From positions 1 through 20,377 of IMG/VR virus record IMGVR_UViG_3300036715_002482: a DNA stretch of 20,377 nt, one strand, 5' to 3'. Both the position numbers and the translations under genes were made by a program. Position 1 is the stretch's first letter; each line of letters begins with the position of its first letter. Below are positions 1 to 7,001 of the stretch, one piece after another. Source of the DNA: a virus. The notes below the pieces were generated by a model that had not been told where the DNA came from, searched no databases, and saw only the letters and a program-made list of their open reading frames with translations.

Positions 1-988
1 ATAAATAATTTTTATAAAATTGCATTGAAGGTTTACCATTTATTAACAATTCACCAGAATCTGAATCTAAATAAATATCTTCTTTATAAATAGCTAATAA
101 TTCATTTAACGACTCCTTTGCTTTTTGTACTGATTTTGTTCCTATTGGAACAACCATTTTCATTCTATAAGTAGAATTCATTAAATTCCATATTAACCTT
201 GTATTTTCCATTATTCTTAATAAATTAAATGATCTTACAAGTCTCTCAGTATAAGAAGCTCTTGAAACAATTGAGCCTTTTGAATAAGAAATATAAATAA
301 TTTGAGAATCTAATAATTGTCTTTTTAAATTTGGTATTTCCTCGTATTGCATCCAAACTCTTTTAAAACCATTTGGAGTATTTATAACAGCTGGTCTTAA
401 AGAAGTAGGATCTAATTCTTTAAAACCTAAAATTTTATCACCTTTTTCATTATAAATTATCTCAAATGACAAAAAACCATCAATTAAAAATTGCTTAAAT
501 ATTTGCCAAGCTGAAATATCATCATTAAAGTGAAATGCATTATAAATCCATTTAAAATTACTCTCTATTTTATTTAAAATTTCATCTTTTAGTTCTTCTT
601 TTATATGATTAACTATGCCTGTTGTATCAGGTCTACAAAAAAAGTTTCTTTCATCATATACTATAGTTTCATCAGCTATAGTATCAAGAATCCATTCAAT
701 TTCACCATTCATTGCAAATTTTCTTAAAAATTCTCTTCTACTTTTATAATCTTTGTCAAAAAAAGCAATATATTTTTTAGGTCCTATATCACTCATTGCT
801 AATGAATATAGTAAATCTTGCGGTAATGGACCTTCAGCGGAAAATTGTGCTTCAGTTACTCCTACAGCTTTTGACATTGACACTACTTTATCGTCATATT
901 TCATACCTAAATTTGAAATATTTCTTATAGTATCAGAAATACCTGTAACTAAAGTACTATTGCCTAATCTTTTTATAAAACCTGCCAT
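1..988 (-). CDS. 20: Portal (head-tail connector) protein, gp20-like, N-terminal part, runs off the left edge
   Basis: The first about 329 residues of a T4-type portal protein, the ring at the head vertex through which DNA is packaged. I translated it by hand from the ATG at 988; it stays open to base 1. Supporting stretches are KYIAFFDKDYKSRREFLRKF near residue 70, a region around residues 90-180 matching the portal wing, and SYTERLVRSFNLLRIMENTRL followed by a basic and hydrophobic stretch (RMKMVVPIG). This corresponds to the T4 gp20 region with S-Y-L-x-R-A-I-K and the LxMLEDAxVIYRxxR segment. A GGAG Shine-Dalgarno sits 7-8 bases before the ATG (AAGTGGAGTGAAATG). The downstream end, including the crown, is outside the window. 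The next gene upstream ends 12 bases away, consistent with co-transcription of virion genes. Family assignment is by remembered motif similarity. Confidence 0.8.
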   Translation of the reverse strand, partial: MAGFIKRLGNSTLVTGISDTIRNISNLGMKYDDKVVSMSKAVGVTEAQFSAEGPLPQDLLYSLAMSDIGPKKYIAFFDKDYKSRREFLRKFAMNGEIEWILDTIADETIVYDERNFFCRPDTTGIVNHIKEELKDEILNKIESNFKWIYNAFHFNDDISAWQIFKQFLIDGFLSFEIIYNEKGDKILGFKELDPTSLRPAVINTPNGFKRVWMQYEEIPNLKRQLLDSQIIYISYSKGSIVSRASYTERLVRSFNLLRIMENTRLIWNLMNSTYRMKMVVPIGTKSVQKAKESLNELLAIYKEDIYLDSDSGELLINGKPSMQFYKNYL

Positions 989-1000
989 TTCACTCCACTT

Positions 1001-1678
1001 TTAAAATTTTTTTATTTTGTTTTTGTTATTCCAATAGATTTTTAAAAGTTCTCTTTCAGAAATCCCTACAATATCTTTTGCTTCTAAAAAACTTATATGA
1101 TGCCAATCTGTATAATCTATAAATTTTGCATTTAATATTCTACCCCATATATATTGTCTTATTGCAAATTTCCAATTTGTTTTAGCAATAGTTCCCAATA
1201 AATATTCTAAAAGTCCATAATAATCAAAATTATCAGTAAATAATAAAGTTTGTCTTAATTTAGGATTATCGTCTAATTGTCTTTTATCTAAATCTTGACT
1301 TATAACATTTTTAAATGAATTCCATATTGATTCCAAAATATAAACTCTAATTTCTCTTGGTATAAAATTTAAATTAATTCCTAGTTGTAAATTATTACCA
1401 GTATTTGGATGAATATAATGTTTTATTATTAATGTAATTGGCCTTTTATCGTAAAAATCTAATTCATCTTTATATAAAGGGTTATACTTATAAGTGTAAA
1501 TTCGTCCTGGTATTAAAAATTTAAAATTTGTTACAATATCAGATTTTGGATTTTTTTTAGGTCTAAAATATTCCTTTTGAAAATATCTATAAGATTCAAT
1601 ACCAGAACGCTCCCATCCTTGAGAACGTTCAATAATTTTATAAGCTGTTAAAGGTGATAAAATTTCAGAATAATTCAT
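1001..1678 (-). CDS. Probable virion-associated protein of T4-like phages (function uncertain)
   Basis: A 225-residue protein directly upstream of the portal gene. Residues about 55-110 carry the pattern PGRIYTYKYNP, then Y-K-x-x-L-x-x-YDKRP, then LQLGINLNFIP. I recall a similar 'PGxxYxFxYxPxxKxxLPYYDxFPL ... GxNLHYLP' signature from conserved proteins of marine and other T4-like myoviruses, usually annotated as hypothetical or structural, and perhaps as DNA end protector. I cannot decide between these. No signal peptide or membrane segment is evident. The C terminus is very basic (NNKNKIKKF). The start has an A-rich leader (AAATAAACATG) and no clear Shine-Dalgarno. It lies 14 bases after the stop of a repeat protein and 12 before the portal start, so it is probably expressed late with them. 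That the gene is real is well supported; its role is inference from position. Confidence 0.45.
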   Translation of the reverse strand: MNYSEILSPLTAYKIIERSQGWERSGIESYRYFQKEYFRPKKNPKSDIVTNFKFLIPGRIYTYKYNPLYKDELDFYDKRPITLIIKHYIHPNTGNNLQLGINLNFIPREIRVYILESIWNSFKNVISQDLDKRQLDDNPKLRQTLLFTDNFDYYGLLEYLLGTIAKTNWKFAIRQYIWGRILNAKFIDYTDWHHISFLEAKDIVGISERELLKIYWNNKNKIKKF

Positions 1679-1692
1679 GTTTATTTGATTTT

Positions 1693-3078
1693 TTACGCAT
1701 TTTCAGGTTTACCTTTGCCATTTTTCCAAATTCCTTTTTTCCATATTCCACCTTTCCATTCTCCATTTTCCCAAGTTCCATTTTCCCAAGTTCCATTTTC
1801 CCATATTCCATCTTTCCAAACACCATCTTCCCAAATTCCATCTTTCCAAATACCATTTTCCCAAGTTCCATTTTTCCAAGTTCCGTTTTTCCAAGTTCCA
1901 TTTTTCCAAGTTCCATTTTTCCATCTTCCATTCTCCCAAATACCATCTTCCCAAATACCTTTAGACCAATAACCATCTATCCAAGTTCCAGATTTGAAAA
2001 TAGGTTCGTCGTCTTTTTCAGAAAAAACAGAATCTTTAGAATATTTAGCATCTCCAAACCAAGGATATTTTTCAATAAAATAACTTGATCTTTTTACTGT
2101 ATACTTACCACTTATACTATAAAATGTATATATAATATATTTTACATTAGAGTCAATGTTTTTAATAACTTTATTGAATGTATCTTCTGTACATAAAATA
2201 AATTCTTTTTTGTCTATATTATAAACAGCATGATCAAAAGTATCTAAATAAGGCATGTATTTAGGTTTAAATTCAGAATCCATTTTAATTGTAATTGTAA
2301 AATCTTTTATTGTTTTTTTCATATCATACGCTTCTTTAATTTTATATGCTTTTTTTGCATATTCCATCATCTCTTCAGCAATTTTATTATTATTAGCATA
2401 AATACGATCTAAATACATTCCTTGATCTGTTTTCCAAAGTAATGCTCTTGCAACTATTTTATCAGTTGTTTTATTTCTTTTTATAAATAATTTAACAACT
2501 GGTTTAAATTCGTTAGCATAAACATTTATAAATTCATTTTTTTCTTTATATCTCATGCAAGATCCACCAAGACCTCCAGAAAGACATTCAAAATTTGACT
2601 CTAAATAATACTTATTTATGTCTTTACCATCAACAAGTGCATATTCATAATCTGTATCAATTTGTCCACCAGACTCTCTATAAGCATAAACTTTTCTAAC
2701 AAAAGCTTCTATGTCATTAGGTTTAATATGTATTTTTTTGTTCTTTATTTGATCCAATAAAGCTGTTATGAATTTTCCAACTTTCATTTCTTGTTTTGCT
2801 TTAGAACCATTAGGTTTTGTGTAGTGAATTTCAAAAAAATCAGATTTCTTAGGATGCACAAAAACTTCCTCTACATTTTTTATTTCACCGTCGATCTCCA
2901 TTTCACCTTTAGCACTTAATTGATCTAATAAAAACAAAGCAATTTGATTTTCATTTTGAATTTTATTAAAAATTTCTTTAACGTCTTCAGAAAAAGTTAT
3001 AGTTTGTTCATTTAAAGAATTATTTAATAAAGATTCTATTAGAACAAAAAGCTCAAATTGTTTAAAATTTAATATCAT
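1693..3078 (-). CDS. Repeat protein A: unknown N-terminal domain plus 18 Trp-rich pentapeptide repeats
   Basis: A 461-residue protein, paralogue of the gene just upstream. Residues 1-363 form a globular part containing LSGGLGGSCMRY (about 165-180), a V-x-x-LFIKRN / VARALLWKTDQGMYLDRIY segment and MPYLDTFDHAVY. I believe this arrangement recurs in phage proteins of unknown function. From residue 364 the chain is 18 perfect-length five-residue units of the form G-x-W-[KE]-[ND], followed by the tail GKGKPENA. Repeats of this period could stack as a beta-solenoid, suiting a fibre or adhesin; that is inference. It starts 13 bases after the stop of its paralogue, with an A-rich leader and no Shine-Dalgarno. 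All six frames are open across the repeats because the DNA unit is 15 bases, so the overlapping frames there are shadows. Confidence 0.85.
   Translation of the reverse strand: MILNFKQFELFVLIESLLNNSLNEQTITFSEDVKEIFNKIQNENQIALFLLDQLSAKGEMEIDGEIKNVEEVFVHPKKSDFFEIHYTKPNGSKAKQEMKVGKFITALLDQIKNKKIHIKPNDIEAFVRKVYAYRESGGQIDTDYEYALVDGKDINKYYLESNFECLSGGLGGSCMRYKEKNEFINVYANEFKPVVKLFIKRNKTTDKIVARALLWKTDQGMYLDRIYANNNKIAEEMMEYAKKAYKIKEAYDMKKTIKDFTITIKMDSEFKPKYMPYLDTFDHAVYNIDKKEFILCTEDTFNKVIKNIDSNVKYIIYTFYSISGKYTVKRSSYFIEKYPWFGDAKYSKDSVFSEKDDEPIFKSGTWIDGYWSKGIWEDGIWENGRWKNGTWKNGTWKNGTWKNGTWENGIWKDGIWEDGVWKDGIWENGTWENGTWENGEWKGGIWKKGIWKNGKGKPENA
1720..1989 (-). repeat. 15-bp coding minisatellite, 18 units (repeat protein A)
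   Basis: Imperfect 15-base tandem units, seen on the plus strand as variants of TTTTTCCAAGTTCCA. Each unit encodes one G-x-W-x-x pentapeptide. The array ends 24 coding bases before the stop codon. The central units (GTWKN, three in a row) are nearly identical at DNA level, which suggests recent unit expansion or slippage. Confidence 0.95.
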
Positions 3079-3091
3079 ATTTTATTTATTT

Positions 3092-4657
3092 TTATGCATT
3101 TTCAGGCTTACCTTTGCCATTTTTCCAAGTTCCTTTTTTCCATATTCCACCTTTCCATTCTCCATTTTCCCAAGTTCCATTTTCCCAAATACCATCTTTC
3201 CAAATTCCATCTTTCCAAGTTCCATTTTCCCAATTTCCATTTTCCCAAGTTCCATCGTCCCAAGTACCATTTTTCCAAGTTCCATTTTCCCAATTTCCAT
3301 TTCTCCAAAAACCTTTTTTCCAAGTTCCGTCTTTCCAAACACCATCTTCCCAAACTCCAATTTCCCAAGTTCCATCATCCCAAGTTCCATTTTCAAAAGT
3401 TCCATTTTTCCAAATACCATTTTTCCATTTTCCATTTCTCCAATCTCCATATTGCCATTCTCCATTTTTCCAAACACCATTTTTCCAAGTACCACTATGC
3501 CAAGTTCCATTTTCCCAAACACCATCTTCCCAAATTCCTTCACGCCAATAACCATCTATCCAAGTTCCAGATTTAAAAACAAGTTCATCTTCTTTTTCAG
3601 AAAAAACAGAATCTCTAGAATATTTAGCATTTCTAAGCCAAGGATATTTTTCAATAAAATAACTTGATCTTTTTACTGTATACTTACCATTTGTACTATC
3701 AAATATGTATTCAATATATTCTATATCAGAATCAATATCTTTAATAATTTTATTTAATGTATCTTCTGTACATAATGTAAATTCTTTTTTGTCTGTATTA
3801 TAAACAGCATGATTGAAAGTATCTAAATAAGGCATATATTCAGGTTTAAATTTAGAATCCATTTTGATTGTGATTGTAAAATCTTTTATTATTTTTTTCA
3901 TATCATACGCTTCTTTAATCTTATATGCTTTTTTTGCATATTCCATCATCTCTTCAACAATTTTATCGTCAGTAGCGTAAATACGATCTAAATACATTCC
4001 TTGATCTGTTTTCCAAAGTAGTGCTCTTGCAACTATTTTATCAGTCATTTTATTTCTTTTTATAAGTAATTTAACAAATTGCTTAAATTCGTTAGCATAA
4101 ACACTTACAAATTTATTTCTTTCCTCATATCTCATACAAGATCCACCAAGACCTCCAGAAAGACATTCAGAGTTTGACTCTAAATAATACTTATTTATGT
4201 CTTTACCATCAACTAATGCATATTCATAATCTGTATCAATTTGACCATCTGATTCTCTATAAGCATAAACTTTTCTAACAAAGGCTTCTATATCATTAGG
4301 TTTAATATGTATTTTTTTGTTCTTTATTTGATCCAATAAAGCTGTTATGAATTTTCCAACTTTCATTTCTTGTTTTGCTTTAGAACCATTAGGTTTTGTG
4401 TAGTGAATTTCAAAAAAATCAGATTTCTTAGGATGCACAAAAACTTCCTCTACATTTTTTATTTCACCGTCGATCTCCATTTCACCTTTAGCACTTAATT
4501 GGTTCAATAAAAATAAAGCGATTTGATTTTCATTTTGAATTTTATTAAAAATTTCTTTAACATCTTCAGAAAAAGTTATAGTTTGTTCATTTAAAGAATT
4601 ATTTAATAAAGATTCTATTAGAACAAAAAGCTCAAATTGTTTAAAATTAAGTATCAT
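3092..4657 (-). CDS. Repeat protein B: paralogue of A with 30 Trp-rich pentapeptide repeats
   Basis: A 521-residue protein. Its first 363 residues align without gaps to repeat protein A, with only about three differences in the first 165 residues, and more in residues about 175-350. The repeats begin at residue 364, exactly as in A, but number 30, one with Phe in place of Trp (GTFEN). The 12 extra units account for all 60 additional residues. The C-terminal tail GKGKPENA is shared. Repeats here are more varied than in A (GTWHS, GEWQY, GTWEI). A TATATATAA-type late promoter candidate lies 17-33 bases before the ATG, the only promoter-like element seen ahead of the four-gene minus-strand run to the portal. 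The role is unknown; a virion surface or fibre-associated protein is plausible from the repeats and neighbours. Confidence 0.85.
   Translation of the reverse strand: MILNFKQFELFVLIESLLNNSLNEQTITFSEDVKEIFNKIQNENQIALFLLNQLSAKGEMEIDGEIKNVEEVFVHPKKSDFFEIHYTKPNGSKAKQEMKVGKFITALLDQIKNKKIHIKPNDIEAFVRKVYAYRESDGQIDTDYEYALVDGKDINKYYLESNSECLSGGLGGSCMRYEERNKFVSVYANEFKQFVKLLIKRNKMTDKIVARALLWKTDQGMYLDRIYATDDKIVEEMMEYAKKAYKIKEAYDMKKIIKDFTITIKMDSKFKPEYMPYLDTFNHAVYNTDKKEFTLCTEDTLNKIIKDIDSDIEYIEYIFDSTNGKYTVKRSSYFIEKYPWLRNAKYSRDSVFSEKEDELVFKSGTWIDGYWREGIWEDGVWENGTWHSGTWKNGVWKNGEWQYGDWRNGKWKNGIWKNGTFENGTWDDGTWEIGVWEDGVWKDGTWKKGFWRNGNWENGTWKNGTWDDGTWENGNWENGTWKDGIWKDGIWENGTWENGEWKGGIWKKGTWKNGKGKPENA
3119..3568 (-). 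repeat. 15-bp coding minisatellite, 30 units (repeat protein B)
   Basis: Tandem 15-base units encoding G-x-W-x-x pentapeptides, the same repeat as at 1720-1989. The last few units of the two arrays (nearest the 3' end) are almost identical, while the interior units differ in kind and number. The array is in phase with the reading frame throughout, so changes in unit number never break the frame. Confidence 0.95.
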
Positions 4658-4673
4658 GTTTATTTTATTTTAT

Positions 4674-4690
4674 TTTTTTATATATATTAA
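4674..4690 (-). promoter_or_regulatory. Candidate late promoter for the repeat-protein/portal run
   Basis: Minus-strand TTAATATATATAAAAAA, 16 bases before the ATG at 4657. The same 17 bases occur exactly at 9588-9604, also ahead of a minus-strand gene. It resembles the T4 late promoter core TATAAATA, and this phage encodes a gp55-type late sigma factor. Promoter activity is inferred; the match between the two sites is directly seen. In such AT-rich DNA chance similarity is possible, but both copies lie in gene-free leaders. Confidence 0.5.
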
Positions 4691-4727
4691 GAATAATTAA
4701 AACTCAGTTAAATCTAACAAAATATAG

Positions 4728-4734
4728 TATAAAT
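4728..4734 (+). promoter_or_regulatory. Possible plus-strand late-type promoter core (TATAAAT)
   Basis: TATAAAT on the plus strand, upstream of the recombinase remnant and TnpB and the only such core seen ahead of the plus-strand genes. It is a short match in AT-rich DNA, so it is a weak call. Confidence 0.2.
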
Positions 4735-4743
4735 TTTTATAAA

Positions 4744-4776
4744 ATTTTAACATATATAATATATAAATGTTAAAAT
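4744..4776. repeat. 10-bp inverted repeat upstream of the TnpA remnant
   Basis: Arms ATTTTAACAT (4744-4753) and ATGTTAAAAT (4767-4776) are perfect complements with a 13-base spacer. The core TTTTAAC recurs at 6194-6200, just after TnpB. It may be a protein-binding site of the mobile element or near its left end; it is too AT-rich to be a convincing terminator. Confidence 0.4.
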
Positions 4777-4789
4777 ATATTAACCAAAT

Positions 4790-4921
4790 ATGTTAAAGAA
4801 AGTTGGTAGTAAAAAATTAGATTTACAAGAGATTTTTGAAGAAATAGTATCGTTGTTACATTATTATTCAATGAAATTATATTTTTCTAGAAGAAAAAAA
4901 GAAATATTTAATATATGTTAA
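4790..4921 (+). pseudogene. C-terminal remnant of an IS607-type serine recombinase (TnpA)
   Basis: A 43-codon plus-strand frame whose residues 12-37 (LQEIFEEIVSLLHYYSMKLY, then FSRRKKEIF) resemble the C-terminal end of IS607-family TnpA, where a segment like 'EDLxxIxxxFSxRLYGxRxxK' precedes the stop. The catalytic serine domain and DNA-binding MerR-like domain are absent, so it is probably a decayed fragment. Its TAA lies 5 codon-bases into TnpB: the tnpB ATG at 4915 overlaps it in another frame, the usual tnpA-tnpB arrangement in IS607. If it is not a remnant, it could be a small independent gene, but I see no Shine-Dalgarno. The likeness is from memory of the family. Confidence 0.55.
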
Positions 4922-6174
4922 CAGTTACCAGAGTAGAATCACATATATTTAAGAACAATAAAGAACTTGATAAACTTTGTTTTAAATCAAAGAATCTTTA
5001 TAATTCTGGTTTATATCTCTTTAAACAGACATTATTGAACGAGAATCATTGGTTATTCTATTCTGACTTTGTAAAACATTTTACGGGAACAGATGTTTAT
5101 AAAGAATTACCAGCTCAAGTTGCACAACAAACATTAAGAATGTTAGATAAAAATATAAAATCTTATATTAGATCTATTAAAGATTGGTCTAAAAATAAAT
5201 CTAAATATAAAGGACAACCTGCTTTACCAAAATATTTAGATAAAGAAAAAGGTAGATTTGTTTATATAAATCCTGGACAATCTATAAGTAGAAAAGATGA
5301 TACAATTACATTGTTAAAGAAAGCATTTAAATTTAAAACAAAAATACAAACAGACTGGAAAATAAACGAAGTTAGAATTGTACCAAAACTTGGTTACCAT
5401 AAAGTAGAAGTGGTTTACCAAAAACCTGTACAATTAAATGATACAAAAATAACTACAAGATTTTTAGGAATTGATTTAGGGCTTGATAATTTAATGAGTA
5501 TAACTAATATAGACACAAACAGGCCTGAAGCGTTATGTAATAAACTCCTTGAAACAGCAGGTGATATGTCAGACTTCAGCACCCTGGTCAAAGGTACTCA
5601 AATCAAGTCCTTTAATCAATTCTATAACAAACAATTAGCGCAGATTAAATCTACATTAAAAACAGTAAACAACAAACATTGGTCTAAAAAACTTTCATTA
5701 CTCACTCTAAAACGGAATCAAAAGATAGAAGATTATTTACATAAAGCAAGTCGAGCTATAATTGATTTAGCTTTACAATTTCAAATTGGAACAATTGTTA
5801 TTGGACACAATAAGGATTGGAAACAAAAAATTGAACTTGGTAAAAGAAATAATCAAAATTTTGTTGGTGTTCCATTCAACAAATTGATCCAAATGATTCA
5901 ATATAAAGCAGAAGAAGTAGATATTAAAGTTGTTGTTGTAGAGGAAAGTTATACAAGTAAAATAGACCATTTAGCAAAAGAGCCAATGAAAAAACAAGAA
6001 AATTATCTTGGTAAAAGAATCAAAAGAGGTTTGTTTCAAAGCTCAGTTGGCAAACTGATTAATGCTGATATAAATGGCGCTATAGGAATTTTAAGAAAAG
6101 TAGTTGGTGATGATTTCTTAGGAAGTCTAATCAATAGAGGTGATGTGTTTTCGCCAGTTAAATTAAGCGTTTAA
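4915..6174 (+). CDS. tnpB: TnpB, RNA-guided nuclease of an IS607/IS605-type element
   Basis: A full-length 419-residue TnpB. The N-terminal part has the usual KSKNLYNSGLY motif (about residues 24-34). The RuvC-type catalytic residues are present: D187 in LGIDLGLDNL, E343/E344 in VVVEESYTSKID, and D385 in LINADINGAIGI. The region GKRIKRGLFQSSVGKLINAD shows the subclass without a four-cysteine zinc finger. Residues about 202-225 look like an insertion relative to the form I recall, and the DNA there (near 5520-5610) is less AT-rich than its surroundings. TnpB cuts DNA guided by an RNA made from the element's 3' end and flank, aiding retention of the element. It sits on the plus strand among minus-strand genes, directly after a TnpA fragment and 54 bases before gp4. 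There are no frameshifts, so it is likely active. Confidence 0.93.
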   Translation: MLTVTRVESHIFKNNKELDKLCFKSKNLYNSGLYLFKQTLLNENHWLFYSDFVKHFTGTDVYKELPAQVAQQTLRMLDKNIKSYIRSIKDWSKNKSKYKGQPALPKYLDKEKGRFVYINPGQSISRKDDTITLLKKAFKFKTKIQTDWKINEVRIVPKLGYHKVEVVYQKPVQLNDTKITTRFLGIDLGLDNLMSITNIDTNRPEALCNKLLETAGDMSDFSTLVKGTQIKSFNQFYNKQLAQIKSTLKTVNNKHWSKKLSLLTLKRNQKIEDYLHKASRAIIDLALQFQIGTIVIGHNKDWKQKIELGKRNNQNFVGVPFNKLIQMIQYKAEEVDIKVVVVEESYTSKIDHLAKEPMKKQENYLGKRIKRGLFQSSVGKLINADINGAIGILRKVVGDDFLGSLINRGDVFSPVKLSV

Positions 6175-6228
6175 ATATTTTTTTTATAAAAACTTTTAAC
6201 GATATTTAACAAAATTTAAACATATTTT

Positions 6229-6714
6229 ATGTATAAACCAAACATAAACACAAAAAAATTCAAAAATGGTTTATTTAAACCTAAAAATCCTCAAAAATAT
6301 ATTGGAGAACTTAATAATATAATCTATAGATCATCTTATGAATATCAATTTATGGTATATTGTGATATGAATGTAAATATTTTAAAATGGAGTTCAGAAC
6401 CTGTTGCAATTCCATATATTTCAATTTTGGACAATAAAGTACACAAGTATTTTATTGATTTTTGGATAGAAACAAAAGATAAAAAAATTCTTATTGAAAT
6501 AAAACCTTATAAGCAAACATTAAAACCAATTTTAAAAGAAAATTATAATTATACACGAAAACAAATTGAAAATCATAGCTATGAATTAAAAGAATATATG
6601 TTAAATTTGTCAAAATGGAAAGCCGCAAAAGAATTTGCGGCTTCTAAAAATTTTGATTTTTGGATAATTACAGAAAATGAATTAAAAAAACTTTTTAATG
6701 ACAATATTCATTAA
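6229..6714 (+). CDS. 4: Head completion nuclease, gp4-like
   Basis: A 161-residue protein (T4 gp4 about 150) of the phage head completion family with a restriction-endonuclease/TnsA-like fold. Matches to T4 gp4 in order: YIGELNNIIYRSSYEYQF (about 24-41), ILKWSSEPVAIPYIS (51-65), HKYFIDFWIET (72-82), ILIEIKPYKQT (87-97) and LSKWKAAKEFAASKNFDFWI. The likely catalytic set is E38, D77 and E90-x-K92. In T4, gp4 acts with gp50 to make filled heads competent for tail joining. It is one of only two intact plus-strand genes, placed 54 bases after TnpB. Its TAA overlaps the TAA of the convergent gene by 4 bases. No Shine-Dalgarno is evident; the leader is A/T-rich. Confidence 0.9.
   Translation: MYKPNINTKKFKNGLFKPKNPQKYIGELNNIIYRSSYEYQFMVYCDMNVNILKWSSEPVAIPYISILDNKVHKYFIDFWIETKDKKILIEIKPYKQTLKPILKENYNYTRKQIENHSYELKEYMLNLSKWKAAKEFAASKNFDFWIITENELKKLFNDNIH
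6620..6643. other. Strong 10-bp stem-loop inside the gp4 gene
   Basis: Perfect arms AAGCCGCAAA (6620-6629) and TTTGCGGCTT (6634-6643) around the loop AGAA. This is the most GC-rich hairpin noticed in the window. It lies in the coding stretch for KAAKEFAAS and about 70 bases before the convergent stop codons. No clean U-tract follows on either strand, so terminator function is only a possibility. Confidence 0.6.
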
Positions 6715-6908
6715 AGATTTTCATTTTTTTTACCAATTATTTTTTCCCATTTTTCATAATCTTCATTAACAATTCTACGTATATAATCTGATTTACTTTC
6801 TGGAATATTATTACCATCAATAATTGCTCTCATTGTCAAATTATGATATATTTTATCTATAATTTCTTGTTCAAATTTAAAACATTGCATTTTTCTTGAT
6901 TCATCCAT
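6711..6908 (-). CDS. Small ribbon-helix-helix-like protein
   Basis: A 65-residue protein starting at the ATG at 6908, chosen because AAAGGAAA precedes it by about 9 bases; an upstream frame extension to 6941 lacks such a site. The layout is a short strand (MQCFKFEQEIIDKI), a helix, and then ESKSDYIRRIVNEDYEKWEKII, which resembles the second half of ribbon-helix-helix DNA-binding proteins (CopG/Arc type). A regulatory DNA-binding role is inference. It follows gp55 in the same direction and converges on gp4 with a 4-base overlap of stop codons. Confidence 0.55.
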   Translation of the reverse strand: MDESRKMQCFKFEQEIIDKIYHNLTMRAIIDGNNIPESKSDYIRRIVNEDYEKWEKIIGKKNENL

Positions 6909-6988
6909 AAATTTGTTTCCTTTTGTTGTTTTGGTGAACAACCACCTTTACTACCTTTACAACCTAATTTAACTTTAATTTTTTTCAT
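6857..6988 (-). CDS. Possible 43-residue Cys/Gly-rich small protein
   Basis: A short frame starting at an ATG 13 bases after the gp55 stop and ending at TAG. The N-terminal half reads MKKIKVKLGCKGSKGGC, with two cysteines seven residues apart, and is lysine-rich. It overlaps the start of the next gene by about 52 bases, and the second half looks like out-of-frame reading of that gene. It may be a real small protein, a leader peptide, or chance. There is no Shine-Dalgarno, only an A-rich leader. Confidence 0.3.
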   Translation of the reverse strand: MKKIKVKLGCKGSKGGCSPKQQKETNLWMNQEKCNVLNLNKKL

Positions 6989-7001
6989 TTTTTTTGTTTT
7001 T

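Noticed and set aside
753-1004. Plus-strand frame overlapping the portal start
   Set aside because: It is antisense to a portal coding sequence with recognisable motifs and a Shine-Dalgarno; the product has no recognisable features.
1654-2088. Several long open frames on both strands across the repeat array of repeat protein A
   Set aside because: A 15-base unit without stop triplets leaves all frames open. Only the minus-strand frame joined to the conserved 363-residue front is supported.
1720-3568. Possible CRISPR-like or non-coding satellite array
   Set aside because: The units are 15 bases, directly adjacent with no spacers, and in phase with a protein reading frame.
3082-3667. Several long open frames on both strands across the repeat array of repeat protein B
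   Set aside because: Same cause as for the first array: period-15 DNA keeps all frames open, and the products are low-complexity without starts or neighbours that make sense.
4691-4789. Possible tRNA or riboswitch in the leader before the TnpA remnant
   Set aside because: No cloverleaf or conserved aptamer pattern is visible; only an AT-rich 10-bp inverted repeat is present.
5773-5970. Minus-strand frame within TnpB
   Set aside because: Antisense to the RuvC region of TnpB; low-complexity AT-driven product.
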